Assembly (NCBI RefSeq): GCF_004151245.1
Contig: NZ_JUIW01000005.1
Coordinates: forward strand, 1-64,000
Reading direction: 5' to 3'
DNA from: Flavobacterium beibuense
GTDB taxonomy: Bacteria; Bacteroidota; Bacteroidia; Flavobacteriales; Flavobacteriaceae
DNA: 64,000 nucleotides
Positions 1 to 7,448 of the stretch are shown here, in pieces. A program made the translations under genes and the position numbers. Under the pieces are notes generated by a model. That model made no database searches. It was not told the DNA's origin and saw nothing but the letters and a program-made list of their open reading frames with translations. How positions within the stretch are numbered: position 1 is the first letter of the stretch; each line of letters starts with the position of its first letter.

Positions 1-50
1 AAGAGCACGCTAAGAACAGACGTTCGGAATTTGTGATCGTGAAGAAATAA
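1..50 (+). CDS. C-terminal tail of an OmpA-family protein (partial, 5' end outside window)
   Basis: Frame 3 reads through to TAA at 48-50 and ends NRRSEFVIVKK. That ending is typical of Bacteroidota OmpA/Pal-like peptidoglycan-binding domains, where the NRR lies in the last helix and is followed by a short strand. Only about 15 residues are visible, so the assignment rests on this tail. A strong hairpin terminator follows at once. Confidence 0.6.
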   Translation, partial: EHAKNRRSEFVIVKK

Positions 51-85
51 CAATATCGACTTAACAAGTTAACCAGCCAAAAAAC

Positions 86-115
86 AAAAAGCAGCCCATT
101 GGGCTGCTTTTTTAT
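86..115. terminator. Bidirectional rho-independent terminator
   Basis: Stem GCAGCCC / GGGCTGC (91-97 and 101-107) with an ATT loop is flanked by an A-run upstream and a T-run downstream. It therefore serves both the OmpA-like gene (+) and queD (-), which converge here. Confidence 0.9.
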
Positions 116-127
116 TATGAAGTAATT

Positions 128-580
128 TTATTCATTGTCGCTTTGATACCATTCTGCAAAGGAAGTTTCTGTTTCCTGTAGCTTTAATGAATGCAGTTGT
201 ATATTTTGTGGTAATCGGCTTTTAATCTTATCTGCAAAATCGATTACCATATTCTCACTGGTAGGTTGGTAATCTACTAAAATAACATGATGTCCCCTGT
301 TTTGAAGTTCTTTTGCCAGCTCAACATGCGGAGTGTTTTGATTAAAAACTGTAGCATGATCAAAAATGTCCACTATTTCTTCCTTAACAATCTTCTTCAA
401 ATCACCAAAATCAATTACCATTCCGTACTTAACGTTGCCGGTATCGGTTATCGGTGTTCCTATAACAGTAACCGAAAGCTTATAGCTGTGTCCGTGAACG
501 TTTTTGCACTTTCCGTCATAGCCGTAAAGGGCATGTCCAGTTTCAAAATTGAACTGTTTTGTAATCCTGATTTTGCTCAT
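128..580 (-). CDS. queD: 6-carboxy-5,6,7,8-tetrahydropterin synthase (QueD / 6-pyruvoyl-tetrahydropterin synthase family)
   Basis: This 150-residue T-fold enzyme converts 7,8-dihydroneopterin triphosphate to 6-carboxytetrahydropterin, an early step of queuosine (7-deazaguanine) synthesis in the cytosol. The three zinc-ligand histidines are visible as H16 (TGHAL), H29 and H31 (VHGHS). C25 is the probable catalytic cysteine and H75 lies in DHATVFN. The substrate-binding PTSEN sits at 106-110 and ETETSFAEW near the C-terminus. Length is normal for the family. The start at 580 follows a TAnnTTTG element on the minus strand at 600-607. It stands alone, ending at a shared terminator. The related PTPS used for biopterin is the only realistic alternative. 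Confidence 0.93.
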   Translation of the reverse strand: MSKIRITKQFNFETGHALYGYDGKCKNVHGHSYKLSVTVIGTPITDTGNVKYGMVIDFGDLKKIVKEEIVDIFDHATVFNQNTPHVELAKELQNRGHHVILVDYQPTSENMVIDFADKIKSRLPQNIQLHSLKLQETETSFAEWYQSDNE

Positions 581-599
581 TATAATAGTGTTAAGTGTG

Positions 600-607
600 C
601 AAATTTA
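600..607 (-). promoter_or_regulatory. Promoter -7 element of queD (TAAATTTG on minus strand)
   Basis: Matches the Bacteroidota sigma-A -7 consensus TAnnTTTG, about 20 bp before the queD start. No TTG -33 element is visible at the usual distance. Confidence 0.6.
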
Positions 608-658
608 CTAAATAAAATGCATCATGTTAATTTATTCTCAACGTATTGGTTTTCCGAT

Positions 659-666
659 TATCTTTG
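659..666 (+). promoter_or_regulatory. Promoter -7 element (TATCTTTG) of the 2OG oxygenase gene
   Basis: TATCTTTG matches TAnnTTTG and lies 25 bp before the ATG at 692. It is back to back with the queD promoter in the same intergenic gap. Confidence 0.6.
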
Positions 667-691
667 CTCGCCTTTTTAATTATGGCGCTAT

Positions 692-1330
692 ATGGATGAG
701 TTACAGTTGAATCCGTTGTATGAAAAGGTTATTTCTGACCTTTTAGAGAAGCAATATAGTGTGGTGGAAAACTTTTTTCCGCTGGAAGAAGTATTGGAGC
801 TTCGCCAAAGCCTGCTTACCAAATATGATGATGACCAGTTTAAGAAATCGGCCATAGGAAACTGGACTAACGAACAGGTTATGAAAGCCGTAAGGGGCGA
901 TTTTATCTTTTGGCTGGATGAAGCCAATTGCAATGCTGCCGAAACAAGATTCTTTTCCCGCTTAAACGACTTTGTTGATTATCTTAACAGAACCTGTTTT
1001 ATGGGTATAACAGAGCAGGAGTTTCATTATGCATTATATCCGGAAGGCACTTTTTACAAACGCCATTTAGATACATTTCAAAATGACAGCAGGAGAAGGC
1101 TCTCTATAGTATGTTATCTTAATGAAGAAGACTGGCAGCCTGAATATGGCGGTGAGCTTGCCATATATATACCTGAAAACGGTACTGAACGTATAGAGAA
1201 TATTTACCCTGTGCAGGGGCGTATGGTTATTTTTGAAAGCAGTGTGCTTGAGCATGAAGTAAAGCCTGTAAAACAGGAACGATTAAGTATTACAGGCTGG
1301 TTAAAAACAAGGGGAGAGGTTATTTTTTAA
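692..1330 (+). CDS. 2-oxoglutarate/Fe(II)-dependent oxygenase (prolyl 4-hydroxylase-like)
   Basis: 212 residues with a double-stranded beta-helix oxygenase domain over the C-terminal half. The iron triad is H125-x-D127 (KRHLDTF) and H188 (LEHEV). R197 (ERLSITGW) is in position to bind the 2-oxoglutarate carboxylate, and YGGEL at 152-156 is the usual strand after HxD. The family hydroxylates protein side chains or small molecules using O2 and 2-oxoglutarate. The substrate cannot be read from sequence. There is no signal peptide, so it acts in the cytosol. The stop overlaps the end of the convergent crotonase-fold gene by 11 bp. An SM-20/PHD-like protein hydroxylase is possible. Confidence 0.85.
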   Translation: MDELQLNPLYEKVISDLLEKQYSVVENFFPLEEVLELRQSLLTKYDDDQFKKSAIGNWTNEQVMKAVRGDFIFWLDEANCNAAETRFFSRLNDFVDYLNRTCFMGITEQEFHYALYPEGTFYKRHLDTFQNDSRRRLSIVCYLNEEDWQPEYGGELAIYIPENGTERIENIYPVQGRMVIFESSVLEHEVKPVKQERLSITGWLKTRGEVIF

Positions 1331-2090
1331 ACCTCTCTAAAGCTTCTTTAGTAAATTCGGAAAGTACAAGCCTTCCTGATATTTTAGCCCTTTCGGCAAG
1401 AAGGTTGTCCCAGTTTTCGGTGCCTTCCCAAAGTACTTTTTTCATGGCATCAAGTGCCTCTGGGTTGTAAGATGCTACCTTTGAGGTAAAGATGTCAAGC
1501 TCTTTGTCCAATTCCTTTACGTTTTCAAAAACTTTTGCATAAAGGCCTTTTTCCTGTGCCCAGTAGGCATTTTTCCATTCGTGTGCAGCCAGTGTCATTT
1601 CACCAAGGGCAGCCTTTCCCATTTTACGCTCAACGGCAGGAGCAATAACAAACGGACCTATGCCAATAGTAAATTCCGATAGCTTAATGGCGCTTCCTTC
1701 GGTAGCCAGCGCATAATCGCAGGCAGAAGCAAGTCCTACCCCTCCGCCCACAGCTTTTCCGTGAATGCGGCCTATTATCAGTTTACTGCAGTTGCGCATC
1801 GCGTTGATAACATTGGCAAAGCCTGCAAAGAAAACAGCTCCTTCTTCAAGGTTAGAAACGGCAAGAAGTTCGTCAAACGAAGCTCCGGCACAAAAAGCCC
1901 CATCGCCTTCACTTTTCAGTACAATAATATTTACTTCATTATTATTGCTAAGGGAATTAAGTTCATCAGTTAGTCTTTGAAGCAGCTCTCCCGGAAAGGA
2001 ATTACTGGCAGGGTGGCCAAACTCAACCGTCGCAATTTTGTTTTCTATTTTGGTATATAAAGAACCATTAGGTCTTGTAGTAGTACTCAT
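1320..2090 (-). CDS. Enoyl-CoA hydratase/isomerase (crotonase) family protein
   Basis: 256 residues from the ATG at 2090. The frame stays open 17 codons further upstream, but that extension does not look like crotonase sequence. The crotonase fold shows in the oxyanion-hole segments FCAGAS (66-71) and HGKAVGGGVGLAS (110-122). Of the two acidic residues of classical enoyl-CoA hydratase, the one in the GGGxE position is replaced by glycine (G119), while the second, E139 (LSEF), is kept. That single-acid pattern occurs in isomerases and methylglutaconyl-CoA hydratases, so plain beta-oxidation hydratase activity is uncertain. No other CoA-ester genes are adjacent, so the pathway stays open. Confidence 0.85.
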   Translation of the reverse strand: MSTTTRPNGSLYTKIENKIATVEFGHPASNSFPGELLQRLTDELNSLSNNNEVNIIVLKSEGDGAFCAGASFDELLAVSNLEEGAVFFAGFANVINAMRNCSKLIIGRIHGKAVGGGVGLASACDYALATEGSAIKLSEFTIGIGPFVIAPAVERKMGKAALGEMTLAAHEWKNAYWAQEKGLYAKVFENVKELDKELDIFTSKVASYNPEALDAMKKVLWEGTENWDNLLAERAKISGRLVLSEFTKEALERFKK

Positions 2091-2154
2091 ATTATTTGGT
2101 TTTTGGGTAAAATTAAGGCAAATAGTAAAGGATAAAAACAAATTGCTTAAAAGT

Positions 2155-2187
2155 TTGTATTTTTAGAAATGAAATATATTATATTTG
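2155..2187 (+). promoter_or_regulatory. Promoter of tRNA-Ala
   Basis: TATATTTG at 2180-2187 fits the TAnnTTTG -7 element, with TTG at 2155-2157 and a 22 bp spacer. The -7 element ends 12 bp before the mature tRNA 5' end. Confidence 0.6.
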
Positions 2188-2199
2188 CTGCTCTCAAGC

Positions 2200-2252
<53 letters not shown>

Positions 2253-2273
<21 letters not shown>

Positions 2274-2318
2274 CAGGTGTAAACCTTCAGTGAAAACTGG
2301 AGGTTTTTTTGTTTATAT
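2253..2318 (+). repeat. Direct repeat copy 1: tRNA-Ala 3' end plus terminator
   Basis: Runs from GTTCGA in the T-loop through the tRNA 3' end and the following terminator to TTTATAT. A diverged second copy lies at 3565-3633 in the same orientation. The arrangement, repeats around an AT-rich orphan segment next to a tRNA 3' end, resembles an attL/attR pair. Confidence 0.6.
2281..2311 (+). terminator. Terminator downstream of tRNA-Ala
   Basis: Stem AACCTTCAGT / ACTGGAGGTT (2282-2291 and 2296-2305) with a GAAA tetraloop and one G-T pair, followed by a T7 tract. Confidence 0.9.
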
Positions 2319-2366
2319 TAGTAATGGTATGGCACAATGCCCATTCACTTTATAATGCAGTAAACC

Positions 2367-3143
2367 ATGAAGCAAATTTTAGTAGTTGGATTATTCCTGT
2401 TAAATGGATTATCCTATTCACAGAATCTCGATAAAACGATAATTCGAGATGACAATGACTATGTTCTGTATAACGATACGAATAGCCCCACAGAAAGTAC
2501 TCCAAATGAAGTTGTGACGGAATTTGAGAAAGTCCTTAAGTCTATTAAATATTTAAAGACTACTGTATTATTTAAGATTAAAAATAACAATGATATAGAT
2601 ACTTACGCACTAGTTGTTAATGATGGTTTGAACAAAGAGATTTTTATACTTCCCTATAATCATTTAGAAAAAAGGGTTGCCAATAATTATATAAAAATAA
2701 ACGGTAAATGGGGGTTTAATTCAGAAAATGGATTTGACTTTAAACTTCTTGATTATCCTAATATTAAAACAGAGCTTATAGACAATAATCTTTATATATA
2801 CCTTAAAGAAAGAGTTCATAATGGAAATTCGTATAATGCAGTTGTCACTAAAGTTTTTGAAATAACTAAAGACTTAGATTTAAATTTAAAGTTTTGTTAT
2901 GAAGAAGTTTGTTTAACAGGAGATGGAATAAAAATTATTCGGGTTTTGAAAGAAGACAATCTCTTTTGTTATAAAAATGAAGATAATAAACTTAGATATA
3001 TAGGCTCTTTGGTTATAGATAGGGAAAATGGAAAAATTGAATCAAGACAATGTGACGATAATGATTTATGTGAAATCCTTTTTACATGTAGTGGGGAGAA
3101 TGAACATTCTTTTATTAAGTCAGGATATAATTTTGAATATTAA
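2367..3143 (+). CDS. Hypothetical secreted protein in AT-rich tRNA-flanking segment
   Basis: 258 residues that I do not recognise. The N-terminus (MKQILVVGLFLLNGLSYSQ) is a clear Sec signal peptide, with likely cleavage near residue 19, so the mature protein is periplasmic or exported. There is no lipobox cysteine. The rest is rich in N, D, K and I with no repeats or known catalytic motif. It contains a few scattered cysteines, including C188, C193 and CDDNDLC near the C-terminus, which could form disulfides. Base composition is visibly more AT-rich than the flanking genes, which fits acquired DNA. It lies between two copies of the tRNA-Ala 3' repeat. Confidence 0.7.
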   Translation: MKQILVVGLFLLNGLSYSQNLDKTIIRDDNDYVLYNDTNSPTESTPNEVVTEFEKVLKSIKYLKTTVLFKIKNNNDIDTYALVVNDGLNKEIFILPYNHLEKRVANNYIKINGKWGFNSENGFDFKLLDYPNIKTELIDNNLYIYLKERVHNGNSYNAVVTKVFEITKDLDLNLKFCYEEVCLTGDGIKIIRVLKEDNLFCYKNEDNKLRYIGSLVIDRENGKIESRQCDDNDLCEILFTCSGENEHSFIKSGYNFEY

Positions 3144-3206
3144 GTATTTTCGTTTTAAATACTAAATTTAATATATATATATATAGTAAAAACATAGATG
3201 AGCTTT

Positions 3207-3545
3207 ATGACTAAAAGAAATAAAATCATTTTGTTAATAGCCGCCTTTGGGTGTTTTATAGCTATTATGTTATATACATCAACTTCACCACAAAAAACAG
3301 TTGATAATATTAAAAGAGGTTTAGTGGGATAGTTGTTAGTAAACAACAAATTGCTGAAAGGAAAAGTCATTTGATAGATATTTATTTTGAGATGATGGTA
3401 TAAATATATCTGAAGTTATCTATATATAATAAAGCCCGGAGGTAAAAAAGAAGCTTTTATTTATACTTATATTTCTGAAAGTTATAGAAATGATTTCAGA
3501 TGGTCTGACGAATGGAAGGAGAAGTGGCCTGAAGCTAATAGATAA
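3207..3545 (+). pseudogene. Decayed small membrane or secreted protein gene (multiple frameshifts)
   Basis: An ATG at 3207 opens MTKRNKIILLIAAFGCF, a membrane anchor or signal, and stops at TAG 3330-3332 after 41 residues. Coherent coding then continues in other frames: IVVSKQQIAERKSHLIDIY from 3329, DDGINISEVIYI further on, and a stretch from KPGGKKEAF to EKWPEANR ending at TAA 3543-3545. At least three frame changes are needed to join them, so this is a broken gene of about 110 codons. It explains most of the 569 bp between the secreted orphan and rlmF. Family unknown. Confidence 0.6.
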
Positions 3546-3564
3546 AATTATCCTTTGTAAAAGA

Positions 3565-3633
3565 GTTCGATAACTGCCAATCTTTCCTACAGATAAAAAC
3601 CTTCAGTGAAAACTGAAGATTTTTTGTTTATAT
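3565..3633 (+). repeat. Direct repeat copy 2: degenerate tRNA-Ala 3' end plus terminator
   Basis: Begins GTTCGA (3565-3570), continues ATCTTTCCTACAG in place of the tRNA's ATCTTCTCCACAG, and carries the same AACCTTCAGT-GAAA-ACTGAAG hairpin and T-tract, ending TTTATAT. The hairpin (about 3598-3626) probably still works as a terminator. I see no convincing remains of the tRNA 5' half upstream. Confidence 0.6.
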
Positions 3634-3679
3634 AGTATCTTATAAGTTTCTTCTCAAATCCCCTTTCCTCATTTTTAAG

Positions 3680-3687
3680 TATCTTTG
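3680..3687 (+). promoter_or_regulatory. Promoter -7 element (TATCTTTG) of rlmF
   Basis: Matches TAnnTTTG, 25 bp before the rlmF ATG and downstream of the repeat boundary. Confidence 0.6.
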
Positions 3688-3712
3688 GCCGACTACAAGT
3701 AATCACCAAGGT

Positions 3713-4672
3713 ATGTCTTTAAAAAAGGATAGGGAAGAAAAATCAGAATTACATCCGCGTAATAAAAACAGGGGGCTTTATGATCTTAATGCTTTAGTGG
3801 TTGCAGTTCCCCAACTGGCCGATTTTATAAAACCCAATAAATTTGGTAATGATTCGATCGACTTCTCCAATCCGGTTGCCGTTAAGCTTTTAAACAGGGC
3901 GCTTCTTCATCACTATTACGGAATACAACACTGGAACTTTCCTGATAGAAACCTTTGCCCGCCCATACCGGGGCGTGCCGACTATATCCACTACCTTGCA
4001 GACCTGTTAGCCAAAAGCAATAAAGGTACAATGCCTTTAGGTAATAAAATTACATGCCTTGATGTGGGTACCGGTGCCAGTTGTATTTACCCTATTCTTG
4101 GCGTTACAGAATATAACTGGAATTTTATAGCGAGTGATATTGTGGCAGATTCTATTGAATCGGCTAAAAGTATTACAGATGCTAATCCTATTCTTAAGGA
4201 TAAGATAGAATGCAGGCTTCAGCAAAATCCTAAAAATATCTTTACAGGAATTATAGGGGTGCAGGAAAAGATAGATGTTACCTTGTGTAATCCTCCGTTT
4301 CATTCGTCGGCCGAAGAAGCCCAAAAAGGCACACAGCGAAAGGTGAAGAATCTTTCTGGTAAAAAATATAAAACTCCTGAGCTTAATTTTGCGGGTATAA
4401 GCAACGAACTTATTTATGATGGCGGAGAATACCGTTTTGTGGCTACAATGATTACAGAGAGCCAAAAAACGGCTAAAAACTGCTATTGGTTCACTACGCT
4501 GGTTTCAAAACAAAGTAATCTTAAAGGAATTTATAAAGCCTTAGAGCATGTAGGTGCCAATGTGGTTAAAACTATACCTATGGGTACCGGTAATAAATCT
4601 ACCCGAATTGTAGCCTGGACTTTTCTAAATGAAAAGGAACAGAAAGAATGGCGGGAGAGTAGGTGGAGGTAA
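3713..4672 (+). CDS. rlmF: 23S rRNA (adenine(1618)-N6)-methyltransferase RlmF
   Basis: 319 residues, normal family length. The class I SAM-dependent Rossmann fold shows a binding loop DVGTGAS at 117-123. The N6-adenine methyltransferase signature NPPFH sits at 193-197, followed by the characteristic segment SSAEEAQKGTQRK. The N-terminal ELHPRNKNRGLYDLN and NFPDRNLCPPIPGRADY at 75-91 are typical of RlmF. It methylates A1618 of 23S rRNA during ribosome assembly. It is transcribed alone and converges on arr with no gap (stop at 4672, arr end at 4673). Confidence 0.95.
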   Translation: MSLKKDREEKSELHPRNKNRGLYDLNALVVAVPQLADFIKPNKFGNDSIDFSNPVAVKLLNRALLHHYYGIQHWNFPDRNLCPPIPGRADYIHYLADLLAKSNKGTMPLGNKITCLDVGTGASCIYPILGVTEYNWNFIASDIVADSIESAKSITDANPILKDKIECRLQQNPKNIFTGIIGVQEKIDVTLCNPPFHSSAEEAQKGTQRKVKNLSGKKYKTPELNFAGISNELIYDGGEYRFVATMITESQKTAKNCYWFTTLVSKQSNLKGIYKALEHVGANVVKTIPMGTGNKSTRIVAWTFLNEKEQKEWRESRWR

Positions 4673-5110
4673 TCAGTTTATGATTTTTGCATCAGGGTTT
4701 TGATGTAGTTTTTTAAGATTTTCATGCCACTTCTGCACTTCTTCCGGTGTCAGTCTTATCCAGTCGGTTATTTCGCCAATAATCTTTAAAGGTTCTTTGC
4801 TGCGGTAGGATCTGGTTGGGTTGCCGGGAAACTTTTTGTCGGTTACATTAGGGTCATTTTCATAATATCCTGTTGGCTCTACCAGATATACACGCTCAGC
4901 ACCATTTCCTTTAGCTAGGGCTGCTGCAAGGCCTGCGCCATTTTTTAAAGCTGTAAAGTAAATATGGTTCATTATGGTTCCCGGGTGATAGTTAGATCTA
5001 AAGCCTGCTGTAAGAAGGTCACCAATTTTCAGGTCAGCTCTCGTTCCGTGGTAAAATGGGCCACTGTCTAAAACATCTTCTTTATTCACTTCAATTTCTG
5101 TATTCTTCAT
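4673..5110 (-). CDS. arr: NAD+-dependent rifampin ADP-ribosyltransferase
   Basis: 145 residues covering the whole Arr fold. The family transfers ADP-ribose from NAD+ to the C23 hydroxyl of rifamycins, inactivating them in the cytosol. Visible hallmarks are GPFYHGTRADL (17-27), GFRSNY (36-41), HIYFTA (49-54) and DPNVTDKKFPGNPTRSYR (86-103). The catalytic H-Y-D set maps to H21, Y51 and D91. All are kept, so activity is likely. It follows the MarR gene by 6 bp and is probably co-transcribed from the promoter at 5601-5608. There is no nearby mobile element, so it looks like a resident gene. Confidence 0.93.
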   Translation of the reverse strand: MKNTEIEVNKEDVLDSGPFYHGTRADLKIGDLLTAGFRSNYHPGTIMNHIYFTALKNGAGLAAALAKGNGAERVYLVEPTGYYENDPNVTDKKFPGNPTRSYRSKEPLKIIGEITDWIRLTPEEVQKWHENLKKLHQNPDAKIIN

Positions 5111-5116
5111 TTCTAA

Positions 5117-5572
5117 CTATTTGTTTAATTGATCGATTTTTTCGTTCATTATTTTCATCGCATTTTCAAAATATTTTTCCAGTGTTTTTAGTTCACTGTC
5201 CGAAAATGTAGTGAATAATTTATCTGTATTATCCTGAAAATCCTGATAGAAAGGAGTTATAAGATTAATTATTTTATCATGATTAGGCACAATTATTATT
5301 TTTCGCCTGTCATGTTTATCAGCCTTTCTTTTCACAAGTTTCTTGTTTTCAAAACGATCTATAAGTCCGGTAACAGCACCGGTTGTTAATCCTGTAAGTA
5401 CCGAAAGCTCACCTGCGGTCATTTCTCCCTTTTGAATTAAGAACCCTAAGTATTTGTGGTCAGTGCCGCTTAATCCTATTTTTCTGCCGATGTTTTCGTG
5501 CATTTGAATGGAAGTATAGGCAAACTGTTGGCTCAGTTTCCTTACTTTAAGGGCGTTTTCAGTGATATCCAT
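5117..5572 (-). CDS. MarR-family transcriptional regulator
   Basis: 151 residues with a winged helix-turn-helix at about 35-100. The recognition helix region is LTTGAVTGLIDRFENK (62-77) and the wing carries the MarR signature DKHDRRK (85-91). Flanking helices would form the dimer interface. The gene lies 6 bp upstream of arr on the same strand, so it probably controls its own operon and arr. MarR regulators often release DNA on binding phenolic or drug-like ligands, but no ligand is evident. The palindromes in the divergent intergenic region lie nearer to the ArsR gene, yet MarR binding there cannot be excluded. Confidence 0.9.
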   Translation of the reverse strand: MDITENALKVRKLSQQFAYTSIQMHENIGRKIGLSGTDHKYLGFLIQKGEMTAGELSVLTGLTTGAVTGLIDRFENKKLVKRKADKHDRRKIIIVPNHDKIINLITPFYQDFQDNTDKLFTTFSDSELKTLEKYFENAMKIMNEKIDQLNK

Positions 5573-5600
5573 ATATCTTATTTAAAAAGTATCTTAGTTG

Positions 5601-5608
5601 CAAAGATA
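5601..5608 (-). promoter_or_regulatory. Promoter -7 element of marR-arr (TATCTTTG on minus strand)
   Basis: CAAAGATA on the plus strand reads TATCTTTG on minus, 28 bp before the marR start, matching TAnnTTTG. Confidence 0.6.
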
Positions 5609-5641
5609 ATTAAATTTATAAAAATTGATTTAAAAATTTGC

Positions 5642-5683
5642 GTAGTTAAATAACTACATATATATTCGTAGTCAAATAACTAC
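5642..5683. promoter_or_regulatory. Double palindromic operator upstream of the arsR operon
   Basis: Two near-identical inverted repeats, GTAGTTAAATAACTAC (5642-5657) and GTAGTCAAATAACTAC (5668-5683), have centres 26 bp apart, roughly 2.5 helical turns. The second ends 3 bp before the arsR ATG. The most likely ligand is the adjacent ArsR-type repressor (autoregulation), with MarR as the alternative. Confidence 0.75.
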
Positions 5684-5686
5684 ACG

Positions 5687-6016
5687 ATGAATTTAAGACG
5701 CGATGTATTTCAGGCTATAGCCGACCCAACAAGAAGGTCAATACTTGTTTTGGTGGCTACACAGGCAATGACAGCAGGAGCTATTGCTTCTAACTTTGAT
5801 ACCGCAAGGCCTACAGTTTCCAAGCATTTGCAGATACTAACCGAATGTCAGTTGCTTAAGCAGGAACAAAACGGCAGGGAGATTTACTACCATTTAAATC
5901 CGGAAAAGATGAAGGAGATTGCCGATTTTATTGAGCCTTTCCGTAAAATGTGGGACGACAGGTTCAACAAGCTCGAAGCCGTAATGAAGAATTATCAATC
6001 AAAAAACGAACAATAA
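5687..6016 (+). CDS. ArsR/SdpR-type winged-helix transcriptional repressor
   Basis: 109 residues with the usual ArsR layout. ADPTRRSIL is at 12-20, recognition helix [12 protein letters not shown] at 40-51, and the wing NGREIYYHL at 62-70. The metal-binding cysteine motif of ArsR/SmtB sensors (ELCVCDL) is absent, which puts it with SdpR-like regulators that precede AHSA1/SRPBCC genes. The ATG at 5687 follows two operator palindromes directly. The TAA shares one base with the ATG of the next gene (TAATG), indicating translational coupling. It probably represses the four-gene operon running to 7436. Confidence 0.9.
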   Translation: MNLRRDVFQAIADPTRRSILVLVATQAMTAGAIASNFDTARPTVSKHLQILTECQLLKQEQNGREIYYHLNPEKMKEIADFIEPFRKMWDDRFNKLEAVMKNYQSKNEQ

Positions 6017-6486
6017 TGGAACTAAAAACAAAAATTCATGCTGAAGACAGCAGACAGGAACTGGTAGTGATCCGAAATTTTGATTTGCCGGTAGAGCTGC
6101 TTTTTAAGGCATATGAAGATCCCGATCTTTTTGGGCAGTGGATGACTACAAACGTAGTGAAACTGGAAGCTAAAAAGTATGGGGGATACAGGTTTGAAAC
6201 CACAAACCCGGAAGGGCAGGTGGTATTTAGTGCTAATGGTACTTTTCATGAATTTGAACCCAGTAAAAGGATAGTGCGCACTTTTGAAATGGAGAATACA
6301 CCTTTTGAGGTACAACTCGAATTTCTGGAATTTGAGAAACTTACCGATACTACCAGCAGACTTACTATGCATATAGTGTATAGGTCGGTAGCAATGCGTA
6401 ATCAAATGTTGCAGCTTCCGTTTGCACAGGGGCTAAATATGGCACACAACCGCCTGGAGGAAATAGTAAGCAATTTAAAACAGTAA
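6016..6486 (+). CDS. SRPBCC / AHSA1-domain protein
   Basis: 156 residues. The open frame extends upstream inside arsR, but the ATG at 6016, overlapping the arsR stop, is the sensible start. The AHSA1-type START-like fold shows in VIRNFDLPVELLFKAYEDP, the W43 region (FGQWMT), YGGYRFE and the C-terminal helix ending HNRLEEIVSNL. Proteins of this type form a hydrophobic ligand cavity. Paired with SdpR-like ArsR regulators they are thought to act in stress or ligand response, but no specific ligand is established. It acts in the cytosol as part of the arsR operon. Confidence 0.88.
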   Translation: MELKTKIHAEDSRQELVVIRNFDLPVELLFKAYEDPDLFGQWMTTNVVKLEAKKYGGYRFETTNPEGQVVFSANGTFHEFEPSKRIVRTFEMENTPFEVQLEFLEFEKLTDTTSRLTMHIVYRSVAMRNQMLQLPFAQGLNMAHNRLEEIVSNLKQ

Positions 6487-6488
6487 CT

Positions 6489-6872
6489 ATGGAAAAAAGA
6501 AACAGGATTATTTACTGGATTGCCACAGGATGGCTTTCTTTAGGGATGCTTTCTACCGGAATCGTACAGCTTTTAAAGGTTGAAGAGGAAACAGCCAGGA
6601 TAACGCAACTGGGTTACCCTGTTTATATTTTAACTATATTAGGGATATGGAAAGTTTTAGGGGTTATTGCTGTGCTTATCCCTAAGTATCCCATGCTAAA
6701 GGAATGGGCTTATGCCGGATTTTTCTTTGCCATGACCGGGGCGATAATTTCACATCTTGCATCGGGCAGTCCAGCTGGAGAATTGTTCGGGCCTACACTG
6801 CTTATAGTGCTAACAATAGTTTCATGGTACTTTAGGCCGACAGCAAGAAAGACTAATAGTATAAAAGCGTAA
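6489..6872 (+). CDS. DoxX-family inner-membrane protein
   Basis: 127 residues with four predicted transmembrane helices (about 9-30, 45-64, 72-92 and 100-115). The pattern LGYPVYILTILGIWKVLGVI is typical of DoxX-like proteins found after ArsR-AHSA1 pairs. The family is related to quinol oxidase accessory subunits, but its biochemical role is poorly defined. It starts 2 bp after the AHSA1 stop and 3 bp before the DUF4256 gene, so it belongs to the same transcript. Confidence 0.85.
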   Translation: MEKRNRIIYWIATGWLSLGMLSTGIVQLLKVEEETARITQLGYPVYILTILGIWKVLGVIAVLIPKYPMLKEWAYAGFFFAMTGAIISHLASGSPAGELFGPTLLIVLTIVSWYFRPTARKTNSIKA

Positions 6873-6875
6873 AAA

Positions 6876-7436
6876 ATGAGCAATAAAAAAGAATTATCTA
6901 AAGATCAGGCAGCAGAGCTGCTTAAGGTTTTAAAAGCACGTTTCGAAAAGAATATGGACCGCCATAAAGGGGTGGAGTGGGATAAGGTACAGGCTAAACT
7001 GGAAGCCAGTCCGCAAAAGCTATGGTCGCTGGATGCTATGGAAGAGACTGGTGGCGAACCCGATGTGGTGGGTGTTGACAAAAAAACAGGTGAGTATATT
7101 TTTTATGACTGCTCTGCCGAAAGTCCAAAACGCAGGAGCCTTTGTTATGACCGGGAAGCACTGGAATCCAGGAAAGAGCATAAACCAGGTGGCAGTGCCG
7201 TAGATGTAGCGGCTTCTATGGGTATTGATATATTAAACGAAGAAGAGTACAGGGAACTGCAAACCTTAGGTAAGTTTGATACCAAAACCTCAAGTTGGGT
7301 TAAAACTCCAGATAACATAAGAAAACTGGGCGGGGCAGTATTTTGCGACCGCAGGTATGATATAGTTTTCCTTTACCATAATGGTGCGGAATCCTATTAT
7401 GCGGCAAGAGGGTTTAGGGGTTCTTTAAAAGTTTAA
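6876..7436 (+). CDS. DUF4256 domain-containing protein
   Basis: 186 residues, cytosolic, covering the whole DUF4256 family. Recognisable segments are SLDAMEETGGEPDVVG (52-67), FYDCSAESPKRRSLCYDR (76-93) and the C-terminal FRGSLKV. DUF4256 genes are often beside ArsR/AHSA1 genes. No catalytic residues are known. C79 and C90 are candidates for metal binding or redox chemistry, by inspection only. It is the last gene clearly tied to the arsR operon, starting 3 bp after DoxX. Confidence 0.85.
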   Translation: MSNKKELSKDQAAELLKVLKARFEKNMDRHKGVEWDKVQAKLEASPQKLWSLDAMEETGGEPDVVGVDKKTGEYIFYDCSAESPKRRSLCYDREALESRKEHKPGGSAVDVAASMGIDILNEEEYRELQTLGKFDTKTSSWVKTPDNIRKLGGAVFCDRRYDIVFLYHNGAESYYAARGFRGSLKV

Positions 7437-7448
7437 TGCTCTTTAACT

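Noticed and set aside
5642..5683. CRISPR-like repeat pair
   Set aside because: Only two 16-bp palindromes, 26 bp apart, next to a repressor start; they are operators rather than repeats with spacers.
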